NCBI RefSeq assembly: GCF_014638915.1
Contig: NZ_BMFQ01000001.1
Location: 620,001 to 684,000 of the forward strand
Reading direction: 5' to 3'
DNA: 64,000 nt
From: Xanthomarina arctica
GTDB lineage: Bacteria > Bacteroidota > Bacteroidia > Flavobacteriales > Flavobacteriaceae
Shown here: one piece after another, positions 1 through 9,161 of the stretch
Position numbering within the stretch: the stretch's first letter is position 1
How the letters are laid out: the number at the start of each line of letters is the position of its first letter
Made by a program: the position numbers and the translations under genes
Notes under the pieces: model-generated
What the model was told of the DNA's origin: nothing
Databases searched by the model: none
What the model saw: only the letters and a program-made list of their open reading frames with translations

Positions 1-819
1 AAAAGAATCTGATGATGTTATCATTTCTTCATGAACTTTCTCTCCTGGTCTAATGCCTACAACTGGTTTTTCACAATCTGGACCAATAGCATTTGCTACA
101 TCCATTATTTTGTATGAAGGTATTTTAGGAACAAACAATTCTCCTCCCCAAGCATGTTCTAAGGCATGCATAACCATATCTACACCACCTTGAAGCGAGA
201 TATTAAAACGTGTCATATTTGGGTCTGTGATTGGTAAAATATTCTCGATTTTCTTTTTATTTATAAAAAAAGGAATAACTGAACCATTAGATCCCATGAC
301 ATTTCCATAACGTACTACTGAAAAACGAATGGGATTTTCTCCCTTTATATTATTTGCAGCAATAAACAATTTATCTGACGTTAATTTAGTTGCTCCATAC
401 AAATTTATTGGTGCACAAGCTTTATCTGTTGAAAGTGCTACAACGCGTTGCACTTTAGTTTTAAAACAGGCATCTACAACATTCTCAGCACCACCAATAT
501 TGGTTTTGATACATTCATCCGGATTATACTCGGCAATATGAACATGCTTCATGGCAGCAGCATGAATTACATAATCTACACCTTGGAATGCTCTAATTAA
601 ACGCTCTCGGTCTCTTACATCTCCTATAAAATAGCGAATTTGAGGATATTTTTCAACGGGATATTCTTGAGCCATTTGAAACTGTTTCTGTTCGTCTCTA
701 GAATAAATAATCAATCTTCTAACCTCTGGATAATTATTTAATATATGTGAAGTTAAAGCCTTTCCTAATGAGCCCGTTCCTCCTGTAATTAATATAGATT
801 TTCCTTTTAAATATAACAT
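1..819 (-). CDS. pseB: UDP-N-acetylglucosamine 4,6-dehydratase (inverting), PseB type, partial
   Basis: The frame opens with ATG at 817-819 and stays open for 273 codons to the left window edge, so the C-terminus is missing (family members are about 330 residues). A Rossmann NAD(P)-binding motif TGGTGSLG lies at residues 12-19. T131-D132-K133 and Y141 with YGATK match the catalytic Asp-Lys-Tyr of the PseB/FlaA1 family, even in numbering. Such enzymes convert UDP-GlcNAc to a 4-keto-6-deoxy sugar nucleotide in the cytoplasm, the first step to pseudaminic acid or related deoxy-aminosugars. Its place at the end of a rhamnose and PAPS gene block fits surface polysaccharide synthesis. Which final sugar is made cannot be told from this window. 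Confidence 0.88.
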   Translation of the reverse strand, partial: MLYLKGKSILITGGTGSLGKALTSHILNNYPEVRRLIIYSRDEQKQFQMAQEYPVEKYPQIRYFIGDVRDRERLIRAFQGVDYVIHAAAMKHVHIAEYNPDECIKTNIGGAENVVDACFKTKVQRVVALSTDKACAPINLYGATKLTSDKLFIAANNIKGENPIRFSVVRYGNVMGSNGSVIPFFINKKKIENILPITDPNMTRFNISLQGGVDMVMHALEHAWGGELFVPKIPSYKIMDVANAIGPDCEKPVVGIRPGEKVHEEMITSSDSF

Positions 820-895
820 ATTCTCTTCTTGAATTTATTTGTAATAAAATTTAAAAAAACAGAATAAGATTAAAATATCTGCTTAGTTTATTTTG

Positions 896-1462
896 TTATA
901 CATCCTCTTGCAAAATAATAACACAACGATCATTTCCAACAATATAAGGATCGTATTTTTCTCCACTTGCGTCCGTAAATTTTTTTAATTTAAATGTTGT
1001 TGAATCTTGAAGTATTTCAATTCCTTCATTAAAATTAAAATACTTGTAAAGTTCACTTGCTTTGATTTTATAACTAGAATTAGAATATTTCAAATCACAT
1101 TCAGTAATCATAATATTCTCTTGACTAGGGTTACTACCAAAATCTAACCTAATGTTATATGGGTAATCTGATTCTGGCAATTCAAATTTAATTTCTTGTA
1201 TTTCATCACTTGGATATACCTTAGTATGTATCAATTGATCAACACCAAATTTTTCACCTTCAAATTGCGTATAGAATAAAGAAAAAACGTCTTCTTCCTT
1301 AACTAAGGCATTTAATGTTAAAGAAAAAACTTTTTTTAATTCCGGCTTCTCGATTACATCTTCTTCAATTGATTCTACTGGTTTTTTATCTGTTTTCTGA
1401 TTACATGCCGTATTTAAAAATATAAAACAGCAAAACAATAAACTCATATTTATTCTTATCAT
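896..1462 (-). CDS. Hypothetical lipoprotein, 188 aa
   Basis: I do not recognise the family. The N-terminus is a short hydrophobic stretch (residues 6-17) ending in the lipobox LNTAC, so Cys20 is probably lipidated after signal peptidase II cleavage, and the Asn-Gln after it is compatible with outer-membrane or periplasmic anchoring. The rest is acidic, with no transmembrane segment and beta-rich-looking text. A second Met at residue 6 could be the true start and would give a more usual signal peptide. It lies between pseB and cysN on the same strand but is separated from cysN by about 180 bp, so it may have its own promoter. Confidence 0.6.
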   Translation of the reverse strand: MIRINMSLLFCCFIFLNTACNQKTDKKPVESIEEDVIEKPELKKVFSLTLNALVKEEDVFSLFYTQFEGEKFGVDQLIHTKVYPSDEIQEIKFELPESDYPYNIRLDFGSNPSQENIMITECDLKYSNSSYKIKASELYKYFNFNEGIEILQDSTTFKLKKFTDASGEKYDPYIVGNDRCVIILQEDV

Positions 1463-1642
1463 GTCATTTTAGTTTTTATTGTCCATTTAGTAAAATTTGA
1501 TATAATAATAAACTCTTTAATACCAATATTTTTTTATTTTGACTTGGCTACATTTTTGGTTCTCTTTTTATCTCTTGTAAAGATAAAAAAAACTAAGAGA
1601 GCTGATAGCGTTCACTTTAGTAATCCAATAAACTTCTACCCA

Positions 1643-2896
1643 TTAAACAATCATACCAGCAGCAACTGTTTCGTTGGTAGCATCATCTACAAGAATGATA
1701 CTTCCAGTGGCTCTATTTTCTCTATAAGAATCGATCATTAAAGGTTTGGTGGTTCTAATTTTTACTTTAGAAATATCGTTCATATTAATTTCGAGATCTG
1801 TGGTAATACGCTCTAAGGTATTAATATTGAATTTATATACAATCTCCTTAATTATAGCCTTTTGTTCGTTAGACGTATGCTTAATAGTATATTTCGTTCT
1901 AGGATTAGCCGACTTATTATTCAACCAACACAACATAACTTCAATATCTTGAACTGCTTCCGGTTTGTTGTTAGTGCGCACAATCATATCACCTCTACTA
2001 ATATCTATATCGTCTTCTAAAGTAATAGACACAGACATTGGAGCATAAGCCTCTTCCAATTCTTTATCGAATAAATTAATTGATTTTATTTTACTTGTAA
2101 AACCTGAAGGCATAACCGTAATGTCGTCGCCAACTCTTAGGATTCCACTGGCAACACGGCCTGCATAACCTCTATAATCTCTATGGTTTTCACTCTGTGG
2201 TCTTAATACCGTTTGAACAGGAAAACGAGCATCTATTTTATTAATATCGCTACTTATATGAATGGTTTCTAAAGTATGCAATAATGGAGCTCCTTGATAC
2301 CAATCCATTTTAGTAGAGCGGTTAACTACATTATCTCCATTTAAGGCGCTTATAGGAATAAAACGAACATCTTTAACCAACATTTTAGAAGAAAATTCTT
2401 CGAATTGATTAATAACCTTATTATAAGCTTCTTCAGAATAGTCTACCAAATCCATTTTATTTACACAAACAATTACATGAGGAATTTGTAATAATGAAGC
2501 AATAAAAGAGTGTCTTTTTGTTTGCTCGATAACACCATGTCTAGCGTCTACCAAAATAATGGCGGCGTTTGCTGTAGAAGCTCCGGTTACCATATTTCTA
2601 GTATACTGAATATGTCCTGGAGTATCTGCTATTATAAATTTTCTTTTTGGTGTTGTGAAATATCGATAAGCTACATCAATGGTGATACCTTGTTCACGCT
2701 CATCTCTTAAACCATCTGTAAATAAGGCTAAATCTACGCCATCGTGCCCTTTCTTTTTACTCGTGTTTGTTATTGCTTCAAGTTGGTCTTCAAAAATTGA
2801 TTTTGAATCGTATAATAAACGTCCAATTAATGTGCTTTTACCATCATCTACACTTCCTGCAGTTGTAAAACGTAATAATTGATTGTTGTCTAACAT
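1643..2896 (-). CDS. cysN: Sulfate adenylyltransferase subunit 1 (GTPase subunit)
   Basis: 417 residues with an EF-Tu-like GTPase domain: P-loop GSVDDGKST at residues 14-22, DTPGH switch motif near residue 92, NKMD near 147, followed by beta-barrel domains. CysN couples GTP hydrolysis to ATP sulfurylase activity of CysD, forming adenosine 5'-phosphosulfate (APS) in the cytoplasm. There is no C-terminal APS kinase domain as in CysNC fusions, which agrees with a separate cysC nearby. It follows cysD on the same strand after 95 bp and closes the cysC-cysD-cysN set. No reductive-branch gene (cysH, cysI) is present in the window. Confidence 0.95.
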   Translation of the reverse strand: MLDNNQLLRFTTAGSVDDGKSTLIGRLLYDSKSIFEDQLEAITNTSKKKGHDGVDLALFTDGLRDEREQGITIDVAYRYFTTPKRKFIIADTPGHIQYTRNMVTGASTANAAIILVDARHGVIEQTKRHSFIASLLQIPHVIVCVNKMDLVDYSEEAYNKVINQFEEFSSKMLVKDVRFIPISALNGDNVVNRSTKMDWYQGAPLLHTLETIHISSDINKIDARFPVQTVLRPQSENHRDYRGYAGRVASGILRVGDDITVMPSGFTSKIKSINLFDKELEEAYAPMSVSITLEDDIDISRGDMIVRTNNKPEAVQDIEVMLCWLNNKSANPRTKYTIKHTSNEQKAIIKEIVYKFNINTLERITTDLEINMNDISKVKIRTTKPLMIDSYRENRATGSIILVDDATNETVAAGMIV

Positions 2897-2991
2897 TTTT
2901 CTAACTTATTTTTTGTGAATTAAACTCAAAACTTGAAGTTTAATTTTAAACATTGATTGTAATTATATCTTTTAAAAAACGAAAGTGTTTT

Positions 2992-3897
2992 TTAAAAATA
3001 CCCTTGACGTTTACGGTCTTCCATAGCGGATTCTGAACGCTTATCGTCTGTTCTGTTGCCACGTTCTGTTTGTCGCATTCCAGAAACTTCTTCGGCAATT
3101 TTAGCCAAAGTATCTGCATCAGATTCTATACCTCCTGTAATAGTAATATCTCCTAAGGTTCTAAAACGAATTTTCTTAGTTACAATTTCTTCATGATCTT
3201 CTAAAACTAAAAACTCCGAATTAGGTATCCAAGAATCTTGTCTCCAAACCACCTCACGCTCGTGCGCATAGTATAAAGATGGGATAGCTATGTTTTCTCT
3301 TTTAATATAATTCCAGACATCCATTTCTGTCCAATTACTAATTGGAAAAGCTCTAAAATGCTCACCTTGGAAATGTTTTCCGTTAAATATATTCCATAAT
3401 TCTGGACGTTGGTTTTTTGGGTCCCATTGTCCAAAATCGTCTCTATGAGAAAAGAAACGTTCTTTGGCTCTTGCTTTTTCTTCGTCACGTCTTCCTCCTC
3501 CAATAGCACAATCCACTTTGTTGGTTTCTATAGCGTCTAAAAGTGTTGTTATTTGAAGTGCATTTCTAGTGGCACTTTTCCCCTTTTCTTCGGCAACACG
3601 TCCATCGTCAATAGCTTCTTGAACAGAACCTACAATAAGTTCTACGCCAAATTCTTTAATGATATCATCTCTAAATTGTATGGTCTCAGGAAAGTTATGT
3701 CCCGTATCTACGTGCATTAATGGAAAAGGAATCTTAGCTGGATAAAAAGCTTTTTTTGCCAAATGTGTTACTAAAATAGAATCTTTACCTCCAGAAAATA
3801 AAATAACTGGATTTTGAAATTGTGCCCAAACTTCTCTTAAAATAAAGATGGCTTCACTCTCTAATTCGTCTAAATAATTTAAATAATACTTACTCAT
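2992..3897 (-). CDS. cysD: Sulfate adenylyltransferase subunit 2
   Basis: 301 residues. The PP-loop motif SGGKDS at residues 35-40 marks an ATP pyrophosphatase-type adenylyltransferase, and [15 protein letters not shown] in the middle is characteristic of CysD. It transfers AMP from ATP to sulfate, giving APS and pyrophosphate, in complex with the GTPase CysN. Its start overlaps the end of cysC by 8 bp, which indicates translational coupling and one transcript. The last residues ([18 protein letters not shown]) are the conserved CysD C-terminus, so the gene is complete. Confidence 0.96.
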   Translation of the reverse strand: MSKYYLNYLDELESEAIFILREVWAQFQNPVILFSGGKDSILVTHLAKKAFYPAKIPFPLMHVDTGHNFPETIQFRDDIIKEFGVELIVGSVQEAIDDGRVAEEKGKSATRNALQITTLLDAIETNKVDCAIGGGRRDEEKARAKERFFSHRDDFGQWDPKNQRPELWNIFNGKHFQGEHFRAFPISNWTEMDVWNYIKRENIAIPSLYYAHEREVVWRQDSWIPNSEFLVLEDHEEIVTKKIRFRTLGDITITGGIESDADTLAKIAEEVSGMRQTERGNRTDDKRSESAMEDRKRQGYF

Positions 3898-4492
3898 TTT
3901 CGAGTTTCAATTTTGGTGTTATAAAATCTATAATCTGTTTAACTGCTACTTCAACAGTTGTATTTTCTGTTTTTATATCAATATCTGCACTTTCTGGAGC
4001 TTGATAAGGAGCTGAAATGCCAGTCATGTTCTGTATTTCTCCTGCTCGCGCTTTTTTATAAAGCCCTTTTACATCTCTCTTTTCGCATTCTTCAATACTC
4101 GTATTCACATATACCTCAACAAAGTTAACATCTTTAACTATATTCTTAATGTTCTCTCTGTCTTTTTTATAAGGAGAAACAAAAGCAGCAAGAACAACTA
4201 GCCCAGCATCGATCATTAAATTAGCCGTTTCTGCAATTCTTCTAATGTTTTCTGTTCTATCTTCTGGGGAGAAAGAGAGATCCTTATTAATGCCTTTCCT
4301 AATATTGTCGCCATCTAGAATGTAGGTTTTAATACCTTTATTGAATAATTCTAGTTCTACAGCATTTGCTATAGTAGATTTCCCAGAACCTGAGAGCCCA
4401 GTAAACCAAATTAAAAAAGAGTTGTGTTTGTTTCCCACTCTTCTATCTTTAATTGAAATTTGGAAAGTATGTGGGATGATATTCTCGTTCAT
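3890..4492 (-). CDS. cysC: Adenylylsulfate kinase
   Basis: 200 residues, the usual length for stand-alone APS kinase. The P-loop GLSGSGKST is at residues 32-40, and downstream [12 protein letters not shown] is the conserved APS-binding segment. It phosphorylates the 3'-OH of APS to give PAPS, used either for reductive assimilation or as sulfate donor for sulfotransferases. The gene overlaps cysD by 8 bp and is preceded by the DUF2061 gene and cysQ. Because cysQ follows the rhamnose genes directly and no PAPS reductase is seen, I infer use in polysaccharide sulfation, but sulfotransferase genes would lie outside this window. Confidence 0.95.
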   Translation of the reverse strand: MNENIIPHTFQISIKDRRVGNKHNSFLIWFTGLSGSGKSTIANAVELELFNKGIKTYILDGDNIRKGINKDLSFSPEDRTENIRRIAETANLMIDAGLVVLAAFVSPYKKDRENIKNIVKDVNFVEVYVNTSIEECEKRDVKGLYKKARAGEIQNMTGISAPYQAPESADIDIKTENTTVEVAVKQIIDFITPKLKLENE

Positions 4493-4568
4493 CTTGAGTT
4501 ATTTAATGTTTATAAAAACCTGAAAAGATTTCTATTACTTATTGCTAATTTTTATAGCACTTCAAGTA

Positions 4569-4997
4569 TTAATTATTGTTACGTTTTGTAAGTCCGAAAT
4601 TGAGCTTGTACCAAATACGTTCATGAAAATAGTATAAAATCATTTTAGTTATAACTTCTGCAAAACCAATTTTTAAACCTGTTAAAGGGTTTCCAGAAAC
4701 AATCCATGCAATTAACATGGTGTCCATAGTTCCAATTATTCGCCATGTAAATGTTTTGGCGATATGACGTTTTCTGCTTTCAAGAATTTTTCCGTCTTTA
4801 GATAAATTAATCTTAAACCAAGCTCTTTCATGTAAGTAGTAAAATAACATTTTTGTCACCACTTCAGCCATCCCAATTTTTAATCCAATATAGGGGTCTC
4901 CTGAAATAATCCAAGAAAGAATTATGGTATCGATGGTACCAACAATTCGCCAAGTTATTGTTTTGGCAATATGCCTTTTATGGGAAGTATCTGCCAT
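4569..4997 (-). CDS. DUF2061 protein with two tandem repeats
   Basis: 142 residues made of two nearly repeated halves: KRHIAKTITWRIVGTIDTI at about residues 7-25 and KRHIAKTFTWRIIGTMDTM at about 76-94, each followed by a hydrophobic helix and an HERAW/HERIW ending. This is the DUF2061 membrane domain, here duplicated. Its molecular function is unknown. DUF2061 proteins are often found beside sulfate-assimilation genes. Here it sits between cysQ (1-bp stop/start overlap at 4997) and cysC, so a membrane role linked to sulfate or PAPS metabolism is a reasonable guess only. Confidence 0.8.
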   Translation of the reverse strand: MADTSHKRHIAKTITWRIVGTIDTIILSWIISGDPYIGLKIGMAEVVTKMLFYYLHERAWFKINLSKDGKILESRKRHIAKTFTWRIIGTMDTMLIAWIVSGNPLTGLKIGFAEVITKMILYYFHERIWYKLNFGLTKRNNN

Positions 4998-5791
4998 TAT
5001 TTACTAACTAAAAACCAAGGATTTAAAAGGTTTTCTTTATTATACATTAAAGGTTTATCTGTTTCCTTAGAAATCACTTCAATTCCAACCGCATTACATA
5101 TAGCTTGACCTGCAGCGGTATCCCATTCCATTGTTGGAGCAAAACGCGGATAAACATCAGCATTGCCTTCTGCAATCAAACAAAATTTTAAGGAACTACC
5201 TTTTGAAACTACTTCAACTTGACTGCCGTTTGATTTAAGGGAATCCATAAAGTCTAATGTTTCTTGACTCATATGAGAACGACTTCCTACCACTTGAATT
5301 GGATTGGAATTTCCTTCTTTAGGTTTCAAGGGCGCTGCTTTCTTTAAAACCTGTTCCAAACTAGTTTCATGCGACTCTAATTCAGCTTTAAAGCCTTCTT
5401 TTTTAGTGACATCAGCAAAATACAACACTTTAGTTGCAGGTACATAAATAACCCCTAAAATAGGCTTCCCATTTGTGATCAAGGCTATGTTTACAGTAAA
5501 CTCACCATTACGTTTTATAAATTCTTTTGTGCCATCTACAGGGTCAACAACCCAACAGGTGTCCCAAGTTTTTCTAGTAGCGTAGTCGGTTTGCTTATTT
5601 TCTTCTGAAATGACAGGTATTTCAGTTGGAATTAAATAAGAATTAATAACATCGTTTGCTTTCTTATCCGCTTCTGTTAAAGGCGATTTATCATCTTTAA
5701 GTTCTACGCTAAAAGCAGTGTCATAAATTTCCATGATAACTTTCCCTGCCTCCAATGAAGCTTCAATAGCTATTTGTAAATTTTTATCCAT
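4997..5791 (-). CDS. cysQ: 3'(2'),5'-bisphosphate nucleotidase
   Basis: 264 residues of the inositol monophosphatase superfamily. The metal-binding motif DPVDGT is at residues 83-88, an acidic SEEN motif at 62-65, and the second signature WDTAAGQA lies near residue 223. CysQ hydrolyses 3'-phosphoadenosine 5'-phosphate (PAP) to AMP, removing the inhibitory by-product of PAPS-dependent sulfotransferases and PAPS reductases. It overlaps the end of rfbD by 8 bp and touches the DUF2061 gene, linking the rhamnose genes and the PAPS genes in one probable transcript. Confidence 0.93.
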   Translation of the reverse strand: MDKNLQIAIEASLEAGKVIMEIYDTAFSVELKDDKSPLTEADKKANDVINSYLIPTEIPVISEENKQTDYATRKTWDTCWVVDPVDGTKEFIKRNGEFTVNIALITNGKPILGVIYVPATKVLYFADVTKKEGFKAELESHETSLEQVLKKAAPLKPKEGNSNPIQVVGSRSHMSQETLDFMDSLKSNGSQVEVVSKGSSLKFCLIAEGNADVYPRFAPTMEWDTAAGQAICNAVGIEVISKETDKPLMYNKENLLNPWFLVSK

Positions 5792-6641
5792 TATAATTAA
5801 TTAAGGCTTTTCTTAAACTGTCTCTCCAATATGGAATTTCAATTTGTAAAGCTTGTTTTATTTTTGATTTGTCAAGAACACTAAAAGGAGGTCTTTGGGC
5901 CGGGGTTGGATAAGCTACAGATTTAATTGGTAATAATTTTATGTCAGAATTTATTTCTTCAAATATGGCTTTTGCAAAATCGTACCAACTTGCAACACCC
6001 TCATTACTGTAATGATAAACACCATATTGCGTGTTATTTGAATTTATAATCTGCCATATAATTAAAGCTAAATCCTTGGCATAAGTAGGTGTCCCTATTT
6101 GGTCTACAACCACGCTAAGCTCTTCTTTTTCTTTTGATAATCGAATCATGGTTTTCATGAAATTATTACCATGTTCCGAGTATAACCAAGAAGTTCTTAA
6201 TATAAAGTGTTTAGAAAGATGCTTTTGTATTTCAATTTCTCCATTTAATTTAGTTTCACCATAAACACTTTTAGGGTTAGGTTGGTCTTCTTCATTATAA
6301 ATTGAAGATTGGTTACCATCAAAAACAAAATCTGTAGAAATATGAATTAAAGTTGAATTGTAGTTTTGGCATACTATTGCCAAGTTTTTTGCGCCTAGTT
6401 CATTTACTTTTTTCGCGTTTTCTCTGTCGTTTTCTGCTTTATCGACTGCTGTATAGGCGGCACAATTAATACAATAATTAATAGAATTTTTTTTAAAAAA
6501 GGTCTCTAGAACTTCTATATTGGTAATATCTAGATCTGGAAAATCTGTATAAAACACATTTAAATTAGATTGTTTTATTTCTAGATCTTTTATACAACTT
6601 GCTAGTTGTCCATTTCCTCCAGTAATAAGTATGTTAATCAT
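5784..6641 (-). CDS. rfbD: dTDP-4-dehydrorhamnose reductase
   Basis: 285 residues. The N-terminal dinucleotide-binding motif GGNGQLA is at residues 8-14, STDFVFDG and YGETK follow in the expected order for this short-chain reductase. RfbD reduces dTDP-4-keto-L-rhamnose with NAD(P)H to dTDP-L-rhamnose, the activated sugar for surface polysaccharides. It overlaps rfbC by 4 bp upstream and cysQ by 8 bp downstream. All four rhamnose genes are present in the order rfbB, rfbA, rfbC, rfbD in the direction of transcription. Confidence 0.95.
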   Translation of the reverse strand: MINILITGGNGQLASCIKDLEIKQSNLNVFYTDFPDLDITNIEVLETFFKKNSINYCINCAAYTAVDKAENDRENAKKVNELGAKNLAIVCQNYNSTLIHISTDFVFDGNQSSIYNEEDQPNPKSVYGETKLNGEIEIQKHLSKHFILRTSWLYSEHGNNFMKTMIRLSKEKEELSVVVDQIGTPTYAKDLALIIWQIINSNNTQYGVYHYSNEGVASWYDFAKAIFEEINSDIKLLPIKSVAYPTPAQRPPFSVLDKSKIKQALQIEIPYWRDSLRKALINYNG

Positions 6642-7183
6642 AATTTTGCCTCCAATAATTTTGGCAAAATTACGTCTTTTTCTGAAACTAGTAGAGATTC
6701 TTCCGGCAATTGCCAGTTAATATTTAAAGAAGGATCGTTATAAATGATGCCTCCTTCAGATTCTTTATTATAATAATTATCACACTTGTAAGAAAATATT
6801 GCAGTTTCGCTTAAAACTACAAATCCATGAGCAAAACCTCTTGGTACAAACAGTTGCTTTTTATTCTCTTCTGTTAATTCAACAGCAACATATTGAGAAA
6901 AAGTAGGAGAATTTTTTCTAATGTCTACGGCAACATCTAAAACTTTTCCTTTAATAACTCGAACTAATTTGGCTTGTGCATAATCTCCTGTTTGATAATG
7001 TAGACCTCTTAGAACTCCTTTTGTAGAGAAGGATTCATTGTCTTGAACAAAATTTGTTTTAGTCCCAGTTAATTCGTTGAATTTATTCGCATTAAAGGAT
7101 TCAAAAAAATAACCTCTTTTGTCTTCAAAAATTCTAGGTTCTACAATAAAGCACCCTTGTAATTTTGTTTCTTTTACTGTCAT
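6638..7183 (-). CDS. rfbC: dTDP-4-dehydrorhamnose 3,5-epimerase
   Basis: 181 residues, the usual length. RGLHYQ at residues 59-64 carries the catalytic His62, and VDIRKNSPTF and VPRGFAHGF are conserved cupin-fold signatures. It epimerises C3 and C5 of dTDP-4-keto-6-deoxyglucose on the way to dTDP-L-rhamnose. The stop/start junction with rfbA shares a base at 7183 and its end overlaps rfbD by 4 bp, so it is translated from the same message. Nothing unusual is seen. Confidence 0.95.
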   Translation of the reverse strand: MTVKETKLQGCFIVEPRIFEDKRGYFFESFNANKFNELTGTKTNFVQDNESFSTKGVLRGLHYQTGDYAQAKLVRVIKGKVLDVAVDIRKNSPTFSQYVAVELTEENKKQLFVPRGFAHGFVVLSETAIFSYKCDNYYNKESEGGIIYNDPSLNINWQLPEESLLVSEKDVILPKLLEAKL

Positions 7184-8049
7184 TATTCTTTATTCAATAA
7201 GCCTAATAAATTCTTACCGTATCCACTTTTAAGCAGTGGTTCAGCTAAATTGATAAATTGTTCTTTGTTTATGTAGTTCATCTCAAAAGCAGCGGCTTCA
7301 ATCGAGCCTATTTTAAGACCTTGTCTTTCTTCAATAACCTCAACAAATTGAGATGCTTGCATTAGAGACTGAAAAGTTCCGGTATCTAACCAAGCGGTCC
7401 CTCTATCTAAAATACTCACACTTAAATTGCCTTGTTTTAAATACACTCTATTAACATCTGTTATTTCCAATTCGCCTCTATGACTTGGCTTAATATTTTT
7501 TGCAATATTAACAACAGAATTATCATAAAAATAAATTCCTGGTACCGCATAATTTGATTTTGGCTTTTCAGGTTTTTCTTCAATTGAAATAGCTTGACCA
7601 TTTTTATTAAACTCTACAACACCATAGCGTTCAGGATCATTAACTCTGTAGGCATAGATAATACCTCCTTCAGGATTATTATTACTTTGTAACAATTCTG
7701 ACAAACCAGTTCCATAAAATATGTTATCACCTAATATTAAAGCTACTTTATCTTTGCCAATAAATTCCTCTCCAATAATAAATGCTTCTGCCAAACCATT
7801 TGGGTTTTCTTGAACTTCATATGAAAATGAACAACCTAATTTCTTTCCATCTCCAAGCAAATCCTTAAATAATGGTAAATCTTTAGGGGTAGAAATTATT
7901 AAGATTTCTCTGATTCCTGCATACATTAAAGTTGAAAGTGGGTAGTAAATCATTGGTTTATCATAAATAGGCATTAATTGCTTACTTACTGATAGTGTTA
8001 ATGGATGAAGTCTAGTTCCTGATCCTCCTGCTAGTATAATTCCTTTCAT
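7183..8049 (-). CDS. rfbA: Glucose-1-phosphate thymidylyltransferase
   Basis: 288 residues. The nucleotidyltransferase signature [11 protein letters not shown] begins at residue 8, with [18 protein letters not shown] directly after it, and LGDNIFYG and EKP motifs further on. RfbA joins dTTP and glucose-1-phosphate to form dTDP-glucose, the first committed step of the rhamnose pathway. It lies 56 bp downstream of rfbB. That short spacer has no obvious promoter or terminator, so the four rhamnose genes are probably cotranscribed. Confidence 0.96.
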   Translation of the reverse strand: MKGIILAGGSGTRLHPLTLSVSKQLMPIYDKPMIYYPLSTLMYAGIREILIISTPKDLPLFKDLLGDGKKLGCSFSYEVQENPNGLAEAFIIGEEFIGKDKVALILGDNIFYGTGLSELLQSNNNPEGGIIYAYRVNDPERYGVVEFNKNGQAISIEEKPEKPKSNYAVPGIYFYDNSVVNIAKNIKPSHRGELEITDVNRVYLKQGNLSVSILDRGTAWLDTGTFQSLMQASQFVEVIEERQGLKIGSIEAAAFEMNYINKEQFINLAEPLLKSGYGKNLLGLLNKE

Positions 8050-8105
8050 TGAAAATTATCTTTTCATTTCCATGACTTCGTGTCCGCAAACAGGAAGGTG
8101 AAAAT

Positions 8106-9161
8106 CTATTTATATTGTTTTTCGTAATATAATTGGTAGGTTCCACTGGTAACATGATCTAACCAATCTTTATTGTTCATATACCAATCAATGGTCTTCT
8201 GTAAACCTTCTTCAAAGGTAACTGATGGTTCCCAACCTAATTCTTCCTTTATTTTTGATGCGTCAATAGCATATCTTAAATCGTGTCCAGGGCGGTCTTT
8301 TACATAAGTAATTAATTCAATTGATGAGTTTTCGGGTCTTTCCAAAGCCATATCCATTTGTTGACACAATAACGTGACCAAATCGATGTTTTTCCATTCA
8401 TTAAAACCTCCTATATTATAAGTTTCTTTGATGATACCTTTGTGAAATATTAAATCTATTGCTATCGCGTGATCTTTTACATAAAGCCAGTCTCGCGTAT
8501 AATTACCATCTCCATAAACAGGAAGTGGTTTGTTATTGATGATATTATTTATAAATAATGGGATTAATTTTTCTGGAAACTGATTTTGACCATAATTATT
8601 GGAGCAATTGGAAATAACATAAGGCATGCCATAGGTTTCGCCATAGGCTCTTACAAAGTGGTCGGAACTAGCTTTTGATGCTGAGTATGGAGAATTAGGG
8701 TCGTAAGATGTCGTTTCTGTAAACAACCCAGTTGCACCTAAACTTCCATAGACTTCATCCGTACTAATATGATAAAACAATTTATTGTTATAATTATCTT
8801 TCCAAAGGGTTTTAAAAGCATTTAACAAAATCATAGTCCCAATAACGTTTGTTTTAACAAATGCTAGAGGATCTTCTATGGATCTGTCCACATGAGATTC
8901 TGCTGCTAAATGAATAACGGAATCAAATTGATGTTTTTCAAACAGAGAATTAATCTCCGTTTCATCCGTAATATCTGCTTTTAAAAAAGTGTAATTAGCT
9001 TCGTCCTCTATGTCTTTTAAGTTCTCTAAATTACCTGCGTATGTTAAAATATCTAAATTAAAAACGTGATATTCCGGGTATTTATTCACAAATAATCGAA
9101 CAACATGAGATCCTATAAATCCAGCTCCACCAGTAATTAATATCGATTTTTTATGCTTCAT
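8106..9161 (-). CDS. rfbB: dTDP-glucose 4,6-dehydratase
   Basis: 351 residues. GGAGFIGSH at 11-19 binds NAD+, T134-D135-E136 and Y159-x3-K163 are the catalytic residues of the RfbB family. It converts dTDP-glucose to dTDP-4-keto-6-deoxyglucose. Its start overlaps the end of the upstream Wzz-like gene by 11 bp, which ties the rhamnose genes to a chain-length or export component. Complete and typical in length. Confidence 0.96.
   Translation of the reverse strand: MKHKKSILITGGAGFIGSHVVRLFVNKYPEYHVFNLDILTYAGNLENLKDIEDEANYTFLKADITDETEINSLFEKHQFDSVIHLAAESHVDRSIEDPLAFVKTNVIGTMILLNAFKTLWKDNYNNKLFYHISTDEVYGSLGATGLFTETTSYDPNSPYSASKASSDHFVRAYGETYGMPYVISNCSNNYGQNQFPEKLIPLFINNIINNKPLPVYGDGNYTRDWLYVKDHAIAIDLIFHKGIIKETYNIGGFNEWKNIDLVTLLCQQMDMALERPENSSIELITYVKDRPGHDLRYAIDASKIKEELGWEPSVTFEEGLQKTIDWYMNNKDWLDHVTSGTYQLYYEKQYK

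Noticed and set aside
1463-1642. Gap between the lipoprotein and cysN genes, with a plus-strand open frame starting at 1544
   Set aside because: The open frame continues into the antisense of cysN and has no recognisable content; the gap shows only AT-rich sequence.
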